From: a virus
Reading direction: 5' to 3' (one strand)
IMG/VR virus record: IMGVR_UViG_3300046457_000003
Span: 1 to 37,422 of that record
Length of the DNA stretch: 37,422 nt
In this document: positions 13,276-20,839 of the stretch, piece after piece
Layout: every line of letters starts with the position of its first letter
Position numbering within the stretch: position 1 is the stretch's first letter
Made by a program: the position numbers and the translations under genes
The notes under the pieces: generated by a model
What the model was told of the DNA's origin: nothing
Database searches by the model: none
Seen by the model: only the letters and a program-made list of their open reading frames with translations

Positions 13276-13645
13276 GCGGAACTACCTCCAGTGTCGTTGT
13301 GTCGAACGGCGTCACTGTCAGCGCATCCACTGAGGCAAGGAGCTCCCGGACCATCTCAGCCTCGGCCACCTCGGGCGGCACGATCGGCGTCAGGTAGATC
13401 CGGGTGAACCCGCCAGGCATGAACTCCACGTCGCACTCCGTGTACGGCATGAGCTCCAGGCCCCACCACTCCGCCTGCTTCAGGACCGACCTCATCCTGT
13501 CCGGCGAGTAGCCGAACGTGGCGTCGATGTAGAAGCAGAAGTTCTCCAGGTCGAAGACGAACTCGATCGTCCCGTCTTCGGTGATGAAGCTGTACGGATC
13601 TCCGTGTGCCCTGTCCATCGCTGGCAGGACTTCGCGGTACGGCAT
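13214..13645 (-). CDS. Hypothetical early protein (143 aa)
   Basis: ATG 13645 has AGGAGG ten bases upstream and lies downstream of a promoter at 13726-13697. The protein begins MPYREVLPAMDRAHGDPYSF, has an aromatic middle (IEFVFDLENFCFYIDATFGY, QAEWWGLELMPYTE) and an acidic Pro-rich end (DPELHGDPEPDSPEPVGSA). No family recognised. Its 3' end overlaps the RecB-like gene by 62 bases. It is the first gene of the early minus-strand operon, so an early regulator or host-takeover function is possible. Confidence 0.75.
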   Translation of the reverse strand: MPYREVLPAMDRAHGDPYSFITEDGTIEFVFDLENFCFYIDATFGYSPDRMRSVLKQAEWWGLELMPYTECDVEFMPGGFTRIYLTPIVPPEVAEAEMVRELLASVDALTVTPFDTTTLEVVPLDPELHGDPEPDSPEPVGSA

Positions 13646-13673
13646 GGTGTTGCATCCTCCTGGTGCTGTGGTG

Positions 13674-13684
13674 TGCAACTTGCG
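13674..13684. promoter_or_regulatory. Candidate operator, TGCAA-C-TTGCG
   Basis: Near-perfect 11-bp palindrome (one mismatch) between the promoter at 13726-13697 and the gene start at 13645. It lies 48 bases from the perfect copy at 13722-13732. Repressor or activator unknown. Confidence 0.45.
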
Positions 13685-13696
13685 CTGACGGAGGAG

Positions 13697-13726
13697 ACAG
13701 TAGCACCGTCCCTGCGCAGTGTGCAA
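13697..13726 (-). promoter_or_regulatory. Sigma-70-type early promoter
   Basis: On the minus strand TTGCAC (13726-13721), 18 bases, TACTGT (13702-13697), 50 bases before the ATG at 13645. The -35 overlaps a perfect TGCAA-G-TTGCA palindrome, a position where a repressor would block polymerase. Confidence 0.65.
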
Positions 13727-13732
13727 GTTGCA
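13722..13732. promoter_or_regulatory. Candidate operator, TGCAA-G-TTGCA
   Basis: Perfect 11-bp palindrome overlapping the -35 of the 13726-13697 promoter. Related sequences with the core AACTTGYA (either strand) occur at 12209-12219, 12301-12311, 13674-13684 and near 14332-14341. Confidence 0.5.
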
Positions 13733-13807
13733 TCAGATGTCTGGTTGTAGCCCATCGTTCCCGTGGCACCGGGGTCGAGCGGGTCGTGCGGTTGAGCGGA
13801 GAGAACC

Positions 13808-13846
13808 GTAGCACTCCTCAGTGAACCTTCAACTACGGGGTGCTAC
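13808..13846 (-). terminator. Possible terminator after the 151-aa regulator-like gene
   Basis: GTAGCACTCC (13808-13817) pairs with GGGGTGCTAC (13837-13846) over a 19-base loop; one pair is a mismatch in minus-strand RNA and a wobble in plus-strand RNA. It lies just beyond the stop at 13852. The stretch 13646-13851 otherwise holds only the promoter and palindromes listed. Confidence 0.4.
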
Positions 13847-13851
13847 CGGGG

Positions 13852-14307
13852 TCAGTCGACAGCCTTCAGGCGCGTCGAGACCTTGGGCTTGTGAACCAGG
13901 TCACCATCACCCTCCTGGCGAGGGATGTAGAAGAAGCCCTCCTCAGTCTCCGGGTCGTAGTGCACCACGGCGTTGTTGTCGGTGAGCATCTGCTTCCAGG
14001 CTGCGAGGCGGGTCGCCTCCAGCTCGCTGAGCGCAGCATCGCCCTTCTCTCGCCGACGAGCCTCGACTCGTAACATGCCGACCGGGTACAGCCAGCGGTG
14101 CTCAGGCTTGACCTGCCAGGGGATGAGCTCGTCCGAACGGGTGATGCGACGGTCGAGCCCACGACGACGCCGGAAGTTGCCCCACAGGGACGGCACCGTC
14201 TCGATGTTGTACTTGCGGCGGTACTCCTCGACCATCCACTTGTAGGTCTTGCCCTCCTCGAACCAGCGCATGACCTCGCTCTCGTCCTGGATCTTCCGTG
14301 CTCCCAT
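13852..14307 (-). CDS. Putative DNA-binding regulator (151 aa), candidate immunity repressor
   Basis: ATG 14307 with AGAGGAGA five bases upstream. The N-terminal part, DESEVMRWFEEGKTYKWMVE, EYRRKYNIETVPSLWGNFRR, RRGLDRRITR, has the helix spacing of a helix-turn-helix followed by a basic arm. The middle is helical and charged (YPVGMLRVEARRREKG), the end VVHYDPETEEGFFYIPRQEG. It is divergent from the plus-strand gene at 14440 and beside promoters with repeated palindromes, which is the setting of a lysogeny switch. Repressor function is inference from position and HTH-like pattern; the family is otherwise unknown to me. Confidence 0.72.
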   Translation of the reverse strand: MGARKIQDESEVMRWFEEGKTYKWMVEEYRRKYNIETVPSLWGNFRRRRGLDRRITRSDELIPWQVKPEHRWLYPVGMLRVEARRREKGDAALSELEATRLAAWKQMLTDNNAVVHYDPETEEGFFYIPRQEGDGDLVHKPKVSTRLKAVD

Positions 14308-14365
14308 GTCGTTCTCCTCTCATGTCCACCCCGGTAACTTGTAGACACACTCTTGCACACGGAGC

Positions 14366-14394
14366 GTGACAGTGCAAGCATCTTCGTGTAGGTT
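14366..14394 (+). promoter_or_regulatory. HrdB-type promoter for the plus-strand gene
   Basis: GTGACA (14366-14371), 17 bases, TAGGTT (14389-14394). The -10 matches the TAGPuPyT form common for Streptomyces HrdB promoters. Transcription would start about 40 bases before the ATG at 14440, and the intergenic region is shared with the divergent regulator gene. Confidence 0.7.
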
Positions 14395-14439
14395 GCATCT
14401 ACCGAGCAACACACCCTCACCAGCGAAGGAGACATCCAC

Positions 14440-14724
14440 ATGGCGAAGATCCAGGTCACCGTCTGCGACATCGACCCGACCGAGGTTGGCAAGCCGACCA
14501 CGCACTACACCATCACACGCGACGGCGACCGTAGCGAGATGGACCTGTGCCGCGACCATGCCGGGCCGATCGAGACCCTGCTCTACAACGTCGACCAGAC
14601 CGGCGAGAAGATCAAGGCGGTGCCGGTCAAGCGGACCCCCGCCAAGAAGGCGGCTCCTACTCGCCGACGCGGCACCGCGAAGATCGTCAGCCTGGAGGAG
14701 ATCGAGGCGATGAAGTCCTCATGA
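14440..14724 (+). CDS. Small basic-tailed protein (94 aa) with degenerate zinc-ribbon pattern
   Basis: ATG 14440 with AAGGAG eight bases upstream. The first 45 residues (VCDIDPTEVGKPTTHYTI then DLCRDHAG) look like an actinobacterial C-x2-C...C-x2-H ribbon in which the second cysteine is Asp12. The rest is basic (VKRTPAKKAAPTRRRGTAK) and ends VSLEEIEAMKSS, so it likely binds nucleic acid. It is the only gene on the plus strand between 664 and the right edge, divergent from the regulator-like gene and closed by a strong terminator. It may be expressed from the prophage or act in the switch. Confidence 0.8.
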   Translation: MAKIQVTVCDIDPTEVGKPTTHYTITRDGDRSEMDLCRDHAGPIETLLYNVDQTGEKIKAVPVKRTPAKKAAPTRRRGTAKIVSLEEIEAMKSS

Positions 14725-14743
14725 GGCCCAGGCCGGTAGACGA

Positions 14744-14785
14744 CAGAAGACCCCCACTCAGCACGTAGCTGGTGGGGGTCTTCTG
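14744..14785. terminator. 14-bp bidirectional terminator
   Basis: CAGAAGACCCCCAC (14744-14757) pairs perfectly with GTGGGGGTCTTCTG (14772-14785). It lies between the plus-strand gene ending at 14724 and the minus-strand holin gene ending at 14795, so it isolates the late operon from the regulatory zone. Confidence 0.9.
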
Positions 14786-14794
14786 CGTTGAGGG

Positions 14795-15034
14795 TCAGCC
14801 CTCGGTGGTCAGCTCGTTCTCGGGCAGACCGTCCTCGGGGAACTCGGCCTCGCCGGTCGAGCCGTTCGGCTGGGCGTACACACCCAGGGCGGTCAGGCCC
14901 TGGACGATCGCGGCCACGCGCGGGTCATCCGCGTAGAGCAGCGTCGCGACCGAAGCCACGGTGCCCAGGAGGGCGAGGATCGCCTTCGCGTAGGGCCGGG
15001 CCTTGACCGGGAGCAGGGGGAGAAGCAGGGTCAC
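14795..15034 (-). CDS. Holin-like membrane protein (79 aa)
   Basis: Follows the endolysin, the usual place for a holin that releases lysin through the membrane. From GTG 15034 it reads (M)TLLLPLLPVKARPYAKAIL, then hydrophobic segments ALLGTVASVATLLYA and AAIVQGLTALGVYAQPN, and an acidic cytoplasmic-type tail (EAEFPEDGLPENELTTEG). I chose GTG 15034 because AAGGAG lies six bases upstream. ATG 15085, which overlaps the endolysin stop as ATGA, would add 17 residues and has no clear RBS; a dual start as in other holins is possible. Confidence 0.75.
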   Translation of the reverse strand: MTLLLPLLPVKARPYAKAILALLGTVASVATLLYADDPRVAAIVQGLTALGVYAQPNGSTGEAEFPEDGLPENELTTEG

Positions 15035-15081
15035 GAAGGACTCCTTCTGGAAGCGGGGGGTAGGGGCGGAGTGCTTGCCGG

Positions 15082-15915
15082 TCATCGCCGACCGCACTGC
15101 TTCTGGAGGGCGAGGTACCCAGCCGGACCGATGCGGGTGTCACGGCGCAGCCCGACGTTCTTGTACTTCGGGTTCCGCTCATGCCACAGGGCGACAGCGG
15201 CCTCGGTGTTCGGGCCGTAGAAGTCGGTCACCGCACCGGGGATCTTGTAGCCCAGCTTGATCAGGAGCTGCTGGATGTCCTTGACCTGGACGTGGTGGCA
15301 GCCGGGCTTCACCGCGTCGCTCAGCTTGTAGAGCGTCGAGGTCGGCTTGACCGGCGCAGGCTTGGCCGGGGCGGGCTTCGCAGGAGCAGGCTTGACCGGG
15401 GCCTTGGGAGCCTCGCTCGCCCACTTCGGGTCCGCCGACTTGATGCCCTCGGGGAACTTCGGGTAGCCGTAGCCGTAGACGAAGTCGCTGCGACGCTCAC
15501 GCTTCTTGCGGTAGACGCCGTCGCCCTCAGCCGAGCCGTTGTCGTTGGTGTTGCCCTCGACCGTGTAGATGTAGTCGGCGTCGTAGGAGACGACGATGCC
15601 GGTGTGGGTGCCACCGCCCGAGCCGTAGAAGACCTGAGCTCCGACAGCCGGGTAGGCGCTGAAGCGACCGATCTTCTTGAACCAGGCGACGCCAGCCTCG
15701 CAGCTCGCGGTGCGCGGGTAGAGCTCAGCGGCTCCAGCCTTCAGCGCGACCCAGGAGCAGAACGTGGCGCACCACGCCTGGTAGTCAGCCCAGGCCAGGC
15801 CGGGGACCTCAGCCGCGTACTTCTCCTTGTTGTTCCAGTGGCCACTGGAGTTCTTGCCTTCGTGGTAGCCAACCTCCGCAGAGGCGATGTCGATGACCTT
15901 CTGGGTGAGAGTCAC
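15082..15915 (-). CDS. Endolysin: CHAP-type amidase/peptidase plus peptidoglycan-binding domain
   Basis: 277 residues. The N-terminal domain has QAWCATFCSW (catalytic Cys49, Cys53 near), GTHTGIVVSY (His104) and TVEGNTN (Glu120/Asn122), the Cys-His-Asx order of CHAP hydrolases. A Lys/Pro/Ala linker (APAKPAPAKPAPVKP, about 176-191) leads to a C-terminal peptidoglycan-binding domain (VKDIQQLLIKLGYKIPGAVT, YGPNTEAAVALWHERN). GTG 15915 with GAAGGAG ten bases upstream. No signal peptide, so export relies on the adjacent holin. Confidence 0.92.
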   Translation of the reverse strand: MTLTQKVIDIASAEVGYHEGKNSSGHWNNKEKYAAEVPGLAWADYQAWCATFCSWVALKAGAAELYPRTASCEAGVAWFKKIGRFSAYPAVGAQVFYGSGGGTHTGIVVSYDADYIYTVEGNTNDNGSAEGDGVYRKKRERRSDFVYGYGYPKFPEGIKSADPKWASEAPKAPVKPAPAKPAPAKPAPVKPTSTLYKLSDAVKPGCHHVQVKDIQQLLIKLGYKIPGAVTDFYGPNTEAAVALWHERNPKYKNVGLRRDTRIGPAGYLALQKQCGRR

Positions 15916-15940
15916 TGTGTGGGTACTCCTTCGGGTACGG

Positions 15941-15975
15941 CGAAGGCCCCGACTCGATGTGAGCCAGGGCCTTCG
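15941..15975 (-). terminator. Hairpin terminator upstream of the endolysin gene
   Basis: CGAAGGCCC (15941-15949) pairs with GGGCCTTCG (15967-15975) with a 17-base loop, between the 130-aa membrane protein and the endolysin gene. It may reduce read-through from tail genes into lysis genes. Confidence 0.7.
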
Positions 15976-15986
15976 CGGTGGGTGTG

Positions 15987-16379
15987 TCAGTCAGTCGAGC
16001 TGACGACGGCAGCGACAGAGGCTGCGGTCGCGGCTGCGACAGTGGTCAGGTGGTGGTCGAGTCGTTCGCTCACGGCCAGGCGCTCGATGCGCTCCTGGCG
16101 GAGGTCAGCTCGCAGGCCACCGATCTCTACACCGTGGGTTCTCAGGACGTCGAGGACTTCTCGAACGTCATCGTGGAGGCGGTCCATGTCGTCGCGGAGG
16201 TTCGTAGTGTGGGAGTTGGCGACCTGGTCGCGGGCGACCTGAGCGTTCTCCTTCACCTCCGTCAGGGCCTTGTGGTTGCGTCGAAGGAACTCGACCACCA
16301 CGCCGATGAGGGTCACAAGGATCGTGCCTCCGGTAGTTACAAGCGCCACCTGAACAGTGGGCTCCATGCTTGCGGTCAT
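15987..16379 (-). CDS. Membrane-anchored coiled-coil protein (DUF2746-like, 130 aa)
   Basis: ATG 16379 overlaps the fibre stop (ATGA). One N-terminal transmembrane helix (TTGGTILVTLIGVVVEFL, about 15-32) is followed by charged helices. These include NSHTTNLRDDMDRLHDD, the motif I associate with actinophage DUF2746-type proteins, and VLDVLRTHGVEIGGLRADLR, likely a coiled coil. An Ala/Val-rich end follows. Proteins like this near the lysin are often called second holins or lysis regulators; that role is inferred from position. Confidence 0.78.
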   Translation of the reverse strand: MTASMEPTVQVALVTTGGTILVTLIGVVVEFLRRNHKALTEVKENAQVARDQVANSHTTNLRDDMDRLHDDVREVLDVLRTHGVEIGGLRADLRQERIERLAVSERLDHHLTTVAAATAASVAAVVSSTD

Positions 16380-17647
16380 GAGGCCAGGGCCTCGACCAGC
16401 TTCTCCAGGCGAGCGACCTTCTCCTCCAGCGACTCGATGCGAGCCTGCTGGTCCTGGACAACGGGGATGAGAGCAACGCCGAGCAGGTCGTAACGCAGAC
16501 CGTCGACCTCGCCGTCCAGGTAGTTGACGACCTGGGGCAGGGTCTGCGCGACCTCCTCAGCGATGAGGCCGAACTCGTCCTTGCGCGCCTCCAGCGGCTT
16601 GCCGTCCTCGGAGAGGGTGGGCTTGCGGTCGTAGACGCGAGGACGCAGCGCGAGGACATCCTCGGGCCGGATCTCGATGTCGCGGACGTTCTCCTTGAAC
16701 TTGATCGAGGAGGTGTTCCGGCAGAAGTTGTGGTTGCCGTCGACCCACACCGCGTACCAGGTCGAGCCCGAGGGGCCGTAGCTGTGCGGGCGGTCCGAGC
16801 CGTTGGCGCGGTAGATCGTGTCGTTGTAGTCCAGGTAGCTGTGCGAGTGCGACGCCGGGGCGAAGGTACTCGGCTTGCTGGTGATCGAGTTCCAGTCGTG
16901 CGAGTGAGTCGACGGCGCGAACGTGGACGGCTTCGACGTGATCGAGTTCCAGTCGTGCGAGTGGGTGCTCGGGGGGAACGTCGTCGGCTTGTCCGTGGTG
17001 TCAGCCCACAGGTGAGTGTGAGCGGACGGAGGGAACGTACCCGGCTTGTTGCTCAGGTTGCTCCAGTCGACAGCCTGGACGAGGTTGGCCCACGCGGTGC
17101 CGTTCCAGAACTCCCAGGCCAGGGTGTCGGTGTTGAAGCCCATGCGCCCGACGCGAGGAGTGGTGGGGCGAAGCGCCGTGCTCCAGGACCCGATGCGGGA
17201 ACCGACCCACCGACGCTGGTCCGTGATGTTGGCAGTCACGATCGAGGTGGCACTCGCGCCGACCGCGATGTTCGCCAGGCACAGCTCGTAGATGCCAGTG
17301 TCGGTCTGCGTCAGGGCCGGGACACCGCCGCCAGCCGCGCCCTTCAGGATGGCCAGGACGATGCTGTTCGCAGCCGGGTCGAGGCGCAGGACGACACGGT
17401 CAGTGCGAGCCGACGTGTCGGCAGCCGCGACGGTCAGCGTGGTCGCTGCGTCGTTGTTGTAGAAGTGCCCACGCACGACGGCTGCGCCGATGGCGACCGA
17501 CAGGGTCATGCCGGTCGTCGCCGTGACCTTCAGGGTGGTGCTGTCGGACGAGCCGACGACTCCGTTGTCCTGGAGCTCACGGAAGTACTGGCTGTACTGG
17601 GACTCGGTGACGCTCTGGGCGTCGAACGGGTAGGAGGTCTGTGCCAC
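16376..17647 (-). CDS. Tail fibre/receptor-binding protein with C-terminal S74 self-cleaving chaperone
   Basis: 423 residues. The N-terminal part (YPFDAQSVTESQYSQYFREL) resembles baseplate-attachment domains. Residues 205-270 contain 19-residue repeats with THSH/AHTH triplets. From about 312 the intramolecular chaperone begins: SSIKFKENV, with Ser313 and Lys318 spaced as the S-K dyad of peptidase S74. FGLIAEEVAQTLPQVV and a C-terminal coiled coil (QARIESLEEKVARLEKLVEA) follow. The chaperone trimerises the fibre and is then cut off. GTG 17647, AAGGA upstream. It is the last structural fibre before lysis genes. Confidence 0.9.
   Translation of the reverse strand: MAQTSYPFDAQSVTESQYSQYFRELQDNGVVGSSDSTTLKVTATTGMTLSVAIGAAVVRGHFYNNDAATTLTVAAADTSARTDRVVLRLDPAANSIVLAILKGAAGGGVPALTQTDTGIYELCLANIAVGASATSIVTANITDQRRWVGSRIGSWSTALRPTTPRVGRMGFNTDTLAWEFWNGTAWANLVQAVDWSNLSNKPGTFPPSAHTHLWADTTDKPTTFPPSTHSHDWNSITSKPSTFAPSTHSHDWNSITSKPSTFAPASHSHSYLDYNDTIYRANGSDRPHSYGPSGSTWYAVWVDGNHNFCRNTSSIKFKENVRDIEIRPEDVLALRPRVYDRKPTLSEDGKPLEARKDEFGLIAEEVAQTLPQVVNYLDGEVDGLRYDLLGVALIPVVQDQQARIESLEEKVARLEKLVEALAS
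16838..17035 (-). repeat. 19-residue HxH-containing repeats in the fibre gene
   Basis: Three full units and a partial: FPPSAHTHLWADTTDKPTT, FPPSTHSHDWNSITSKPST, FAPSTHSHDWNSITSKPST, FAPASHSHS. The second and third units are nearly identical in DNA, 57 bases apart. H-x-H triplets in trimeric phage fibres coordinate metal ions, as in T4 gp12. Confidence 0.85.
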
Positions 17648-17675
17648 TGGGGTTCCTTCCTGGTGGGCATGGAAG

Positions 17676-17704
17676 AAGCCCCCGGCCAGACGGCTCAGGG
17701 GCTT
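17676..17704 (-). terminator. Hairpin terminator upstream of the S74 fibre gene
   Basis: AAGCCCC (17676-17682) pairs with GGGGCTT (17698-17704) around a 15-base loop, in the gap between the 128-aa tail protein and the fibre gene. It probably attenuates rather than stops transcription, since downstream genes need it. Confidence 0.6.
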
Positions 17705-17719
17705 GAAGTGCGGGGTGGG

Positions 17720-18106
17720 TCAGAGGACGTAGGTCGCGGAGAACCGGATGGTCTCGCCGACCGAGAGGCTGTACGTGTTGGTCGTGCGGATCGTGACGTT
17801 GCCGTCAGCGGTGATGTCGCACTCACCATCCGCGTAGCCAGTCGAGTACAGGGCGGTCATCGTCTGCCGGGGGCGGAAGCCGTCCGGGATGTTGCCGATG
17901 ACGGTGTCTGCCAGGTTGTACGGAGCGGAGCTGCCTGCGCTCATCGCGGTGTTGATCGCGAGGTCCGCCTTGACGGTGGCGATGCCGTTGATCTTCGTCA
18001 GGAAGCAGTTGTTGACCGAGAAGCCGCTCGTCGCCGTGACACCAGAGGTGAGGGTGACCGGCGACGGGGCGGCTGCTACGGGTGGGGGGTAGAGGGCTGC
18101 GCCCAT
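17720..18106 (-). CDS. Small tail-tip/fibre-associated protein (128 aa)
   Basis: ATG 18106 with AAGGA nine bases upstream. It begins MGAALYPPPVAAAPSP, nearly the same as the N-terminus of the preceding gene (MGAGLYPPP). The remainder is beta-rich (TLTSGVTATSGFSVNNCFLT, GNIPDGFRPRQTMTALYSTG, ITADGNVTIRTTNTYSLSVG), and DGFRP-type segments recur in phage tail-fibre head domains. It is likely a virion surface or receptor-binding head protein held by the shared N-terminal peptide; this is inference. Confidence 0.75.
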   Translation of the reverse strand: MGAALYPPPVAAAPSPVTLTSGVTATSGFSVNNCFLTKINGIATVKADLAINTAMSAGSSAPYNLADTVIGNIPDGFRPRQTMTALYSTGYADGECDITADGNVTIRTTNTYSLSVGETIRFSATYVL

Positions 18107-18157
18107 GGGGGGATGTCCTTCGGTTGCGCTGTACCTGAGTAGGGGCAGGGGTTGGAG

Positions 18158-18664
18158 CTACGGGACGGGCCAGGCCCCGATGTCCTCGACGTGCAGCGAC
18201 GTAGTGTTGCCGCCCTGGGTGAGGATGCGGACCTGGCCGTAGGTGGCCGCTGGTCTGGTCGCCTTCAGCGTGATCGCTACTGCGACAGGGCCTGCCGTCA
18301 GGCCGCCGATGAACCAGTCGTGGTTCGCTCCCGAGCCGGACGTCGAGTCGTCGGTGAAGACGGACGCGAAGAACGCGCCTGTGTCGTTGCTCGTCACGGT
18401 GGCGTCAGTGCCGTAGGCCCAGCGACACCGCAGGGTCGCGCTGTTGACGGCACCTCGGTACGTCGTGTTGCTGGCATCGCAGTCCACGACGGCGAGGTTG
18501 AGCGTGACCCGGTACAGCCGACTGGGGTCGGCGGTCCAAGTCGCGAGGTAGGCGCGAGTCTCGGTGTCGCCGACGTAGGACGTTGCGCCGAGCGTCGAGT
18601 AGTACCGGGTGCCGCGAGGCAGGTTGGGGTTGGCGGTCGGAGGTGGGTACAGCCCAGCTCCCAC
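18158..18664 (-). CDS. Small tail-tip/fibre-associated protein (168 aa)
   Basis: GTG 18664 with AAGGGAG six bases upstream. Starts (M)GAGLYPPPTANPNLPRG, sharing its first nine residues almost exactly with the next gene. The body is Thr/Ser/aromatic-rich beta sequence (LYRVTLNLAVVDCDASNTTY, AGPVAVAITLKATRPAATYG) with no enzyme motif, ending VEDIGAWPVP. The jelly-roll-like composition suggests a carbohydrate-binding or decoration domain. The family is not recognised. Confidence 0.75.
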   Translation of the reverse strand: MGAGLYPPPTANPNLPRGTRYYSTLGATSYVGDTETRAYLATWTADPSRLYRVTLNLAVVDCDASNTTYRGAVNSATLRCRWAYGTDATVTSNDTGAFFASVFTDDSTSGSGANHDWFIGGLTAGPVAVAITLKATRPAATYGQVRILTQGGNTTSLHVEDIGAWPVP

Positions 18665-18700
18665 GTTGATCTCCCTTCTGTCACAAGGGGGGTGGGTGAG

Positions 18701-20839
18701 TTACTGCTCAGCCGGGTAGCGGACCGTGGAGAGGTCGACCCAACCGTTGTTGATGGTGCCGATGCCGGGAGCGCCGACCGTCATGTAGCCGCCTGCCGCG
18801 TAGATGTCGACGCGCATCAGAGCCGCGTTGTTCGGCAGGTAGAAGATGTGGTTGGCGAAGGGGCGGTAGCCGACCGGCATGGTGCAGATGTCGTAGCCGC
18901 TGGTCGCGACTCCGCCCTTGATCAGGCCCTTGAACTCGACCATGCGGCCAGCGCCCATGCGGTAGCCAGCGCCTCGGTAGAGAGGCGTCGCGCCGTCCGC
19001 AACCTGGGGCTCGGGGTACACGCCCTCGGTGCCAGCGGAGTACGAGGTCCAGGAGTTCTTGTAGGCCAGCGGCCTCCAGTGATCCAGGAACTCGCCGGTC
19101 CCCAGCTTCAGCGACGGGATGCCGACGCCGTCGATGTTGACCTGAGCGACCATGACGTAGTCCTCGCCGAACGGCGTCTGGTTGCCGGTGTAGTCCGTGA
19201 TCACGAAGTTGGCAGGCACCGACGCGGCAGCTCCACCGTAGGGAACCTTGTACCAGAGAGATCCCCACGCGACCGAGCGCAGGGGGATGCGACCGTTGGC
19301 GACGGTGACCGAGGTGGTGGCTCCCGTGGTTCCGATGACCGGGATGACCGTGCCGTTGGGCGGCATGTCGATCTGGAAGTAGCCACCCGCCGAGAGGCCG
19401 GTGCCACGACCGTTGCCGAAGGCGACCAGGAACCGCTTGCTCCAGGACAGGTTCATGTTGTCCCAGAAGATGTTCCCCCCACCGCTGATGTGGCTTCGGG
19501 CCATGAGGCCCAGGCTCTGGATCGGGGTGAGGGTCTTGTCGCCGATGACCTGGATGGTGCCGTCGCCTTGCCGGACCTTGCCGACTCCGGACTCGGAGTA
19601 GAAGATCGCGGCACCGGAGGCAGTCGCAGGCGCAGTGCTCACGTCCTTCAGTGCAGCCGAGCCAGCGACCGTCAGCTTGGCTGACGAGCTTGGGACCGTG
19701 GTGCCCACGGCGACCTGACCAGTCCCTCGATCCGCGTAGACGACAGTCGACTTGAAGGAGCCGTCGTCGTTGCGAGAGGAGATCCGCAGGTTGCCGCCGT
19801 TGCCAGCGCCATCCTCTACGACGTCGTCCTTCTGGAACGTCCACCGCTTCACGCCACCGACATCGAAGCTGAACTGCCGGTAGGAGCCCGATGCGCCTTC
19901 CAGGCTGAAGTCACCAGTGAACTTGCCGCCCGTGGTCGGCATCGCGTCACCGACGTTGAAGGTGTTGCTGCCTTCCTTCAGCTTCAGCTTGCCGCCCTCG
20001 GACCACAGGTACACACCGCCGACCGGGTCAGTCGTCGGCACCACAGAGGCGTTCTTGATCCCAAGGACGAACTTGCCCCCACCGAACGGGGTCGTCGTGT
20101 CACCGACGCCCATGTTGTAGAACGTCGCCCGCGTACTGTTGCTGTACGGGTGACCCTGGTCGGTGACTCGGAAGTACGTCGCCGGGTCCGTGCTGCCGTA
20201 CACGGTGAGGCCGTGCCCCGAAGGCGGGGTGATCGTCCCGCCCGTCAGAGGCAGCGCGCTCACGTCAGCGGCGCTCAGCGTCACGTCGCCGGACTTGCCG
20301 TTGACGGTAGTGACGGCTCCTGGATCACCCTTCGGACCCTGCGGGCCAGTGGCACCAGTAGGGCCGGTGGCCCCAGTGGAGCCGGTCGCTCCGGTAGCGC
20401 CCTTCTGGGCGAGGAGCTGGTAGTTCACCAGAGTGTCCGGAGGAGAGCCAGCAGACGACGTGTGCGCCGTGGTGACTCGGTAGGACGAGCCGTTGTAGGT
20501 GACCGCATCGTTGACGACGTAGGCCGTCGAGGCGACCCAGGCGTTCTTCCAGACCAGGCCAGCCGGACCGATCGGGCCAGTCGCACCGGTCGGTCCGATC
20601 GGACCCTGAGCGCCGGTCGCGCCGGTTGCACCCGTAGGGCCGGTGGCACCCGTAGCTCCAGTCAGACCAGTCGGGCCAGTCGGACCAGCCGGACCCGTGG
20701 GGCCAGTAGCGCCAGTGGCACCCGTAGGGCCAGCGGGACCAGCCGGGCCGGTAGCTCCGGTGTCACCCTTCAGACCCTGCGGGCCGGGCGCACCGACGAG
20801 GCCAGAGACCTCCGGGGCGGGGACTACGTTGAAGCCCAT
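18701..20839 (-). CDS. Large tail fibre with collagen-like repeats and chitin/cellulose-binding-like module
   Basis: 712 residues, ATG 20839 overlapping the upstream TGA. After [15 protein letters not shown] come about 25 Gly-X-Y triplets ([16 protein letters not shown] and similar, residues 17-94), then a small module with [20 protein letters not shown] and [13 protein letters not shown] matching the CBM5/12 pattern, then a second short collagen-like run ([18 protein letters not shown]). The rest is beta-rich, with [20 protein letters not shown] (common in tail fibres), and the C-terminal part ends near [15 protein letters not shown]. It is a trimeric receptor-binding fibre. Collagen length is likely variable between relatives. 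Confidence 0.9.
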   Translation of the reverse strand: MGFNVVPAPEVSGLVGAPGPQGLKGDTGATGPAGPAGPTGATGATGPTGPAGPTGPTGLTGATGATGPTGATGATGAQGPIGPTGATGPIGPAGLVWKNAWVASTAYVVNDAVTYNGSSYRVTTAHTSSAGSPPDTLVNYQLLAQKGATGATGSTGATGPTGATGPQGPKGDPGAVTTVNGKSGDVTLSAADVSALPLTGGTITPPSGHGLTVYGSTDPATYFRVTDQGHPYSNSTRATFYNMGVGDTTTPFGGGKFVLGIKNASVVPTTDPVGGVYLWSEGGKLKLKEGSNTFNVGDAMPTTGGKFTGDFSLEGASGSYRQFSFDVGGVKRWTFQKDDVVEDGAGNGGNLRISSRNDDGSFKSTVVYADRGTGQVAVGTTVPSSSAKLTVAGSAALKDVSTAPATASGAAIFYSESGVGKVRQGDGTIQVIGDKTLTPIQSLGLMARSHISGGGNIFWDNMNLSWSKRFLVAFGNGRGTGLSAGGYFQIDMPPNGTVIPVIGTTGATTSVTVANGRIPLRSVAWGSLWYKVPYGGAAASVPANFVITDYTGNQTPFGEDYVMVAQVNIDGVGIPSLKLGTGEFLDHWRPLAYKNSWTSYSAGTEGVYPEPQVADGATPLYRGAGYRMGAGRMVEFKGLIKGGVATSGYDICTMPVGYRPFANHIFYLPNNAALMRVDIYAAGGYMTVGAPGIGTINNGWVDLSTVRYPAEQ

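Noticed and set aside
13646-13726. N-terminal extension of the 143-aa early gene to 13726
   Set aside because: It would cover the promoter and operator-like palindromes, and ATG 13645 has a good RBS.
17720-18664. Diversity-generating retroelement suspected from duplicated tail genes
   Set aside because: Only the N-terminal peptide is shared, no template repeat pair and no reverse transcriptase gene is visible in the window.
16730-19684. Two long plus-strand frames (16730-18142 and 18152-19684)
   Set aside because: Opposite the tail fibre genes, Arg/Val/Gly-rich, without start signals or recognisable domains.
20566-20830. Tandem GC-rich repeat that could suggest a repeat array
   Set aside because: It is the collagen-like Gly-X-Y coding region of the fibre gene; no spacers of constant length, so not CRISPR.
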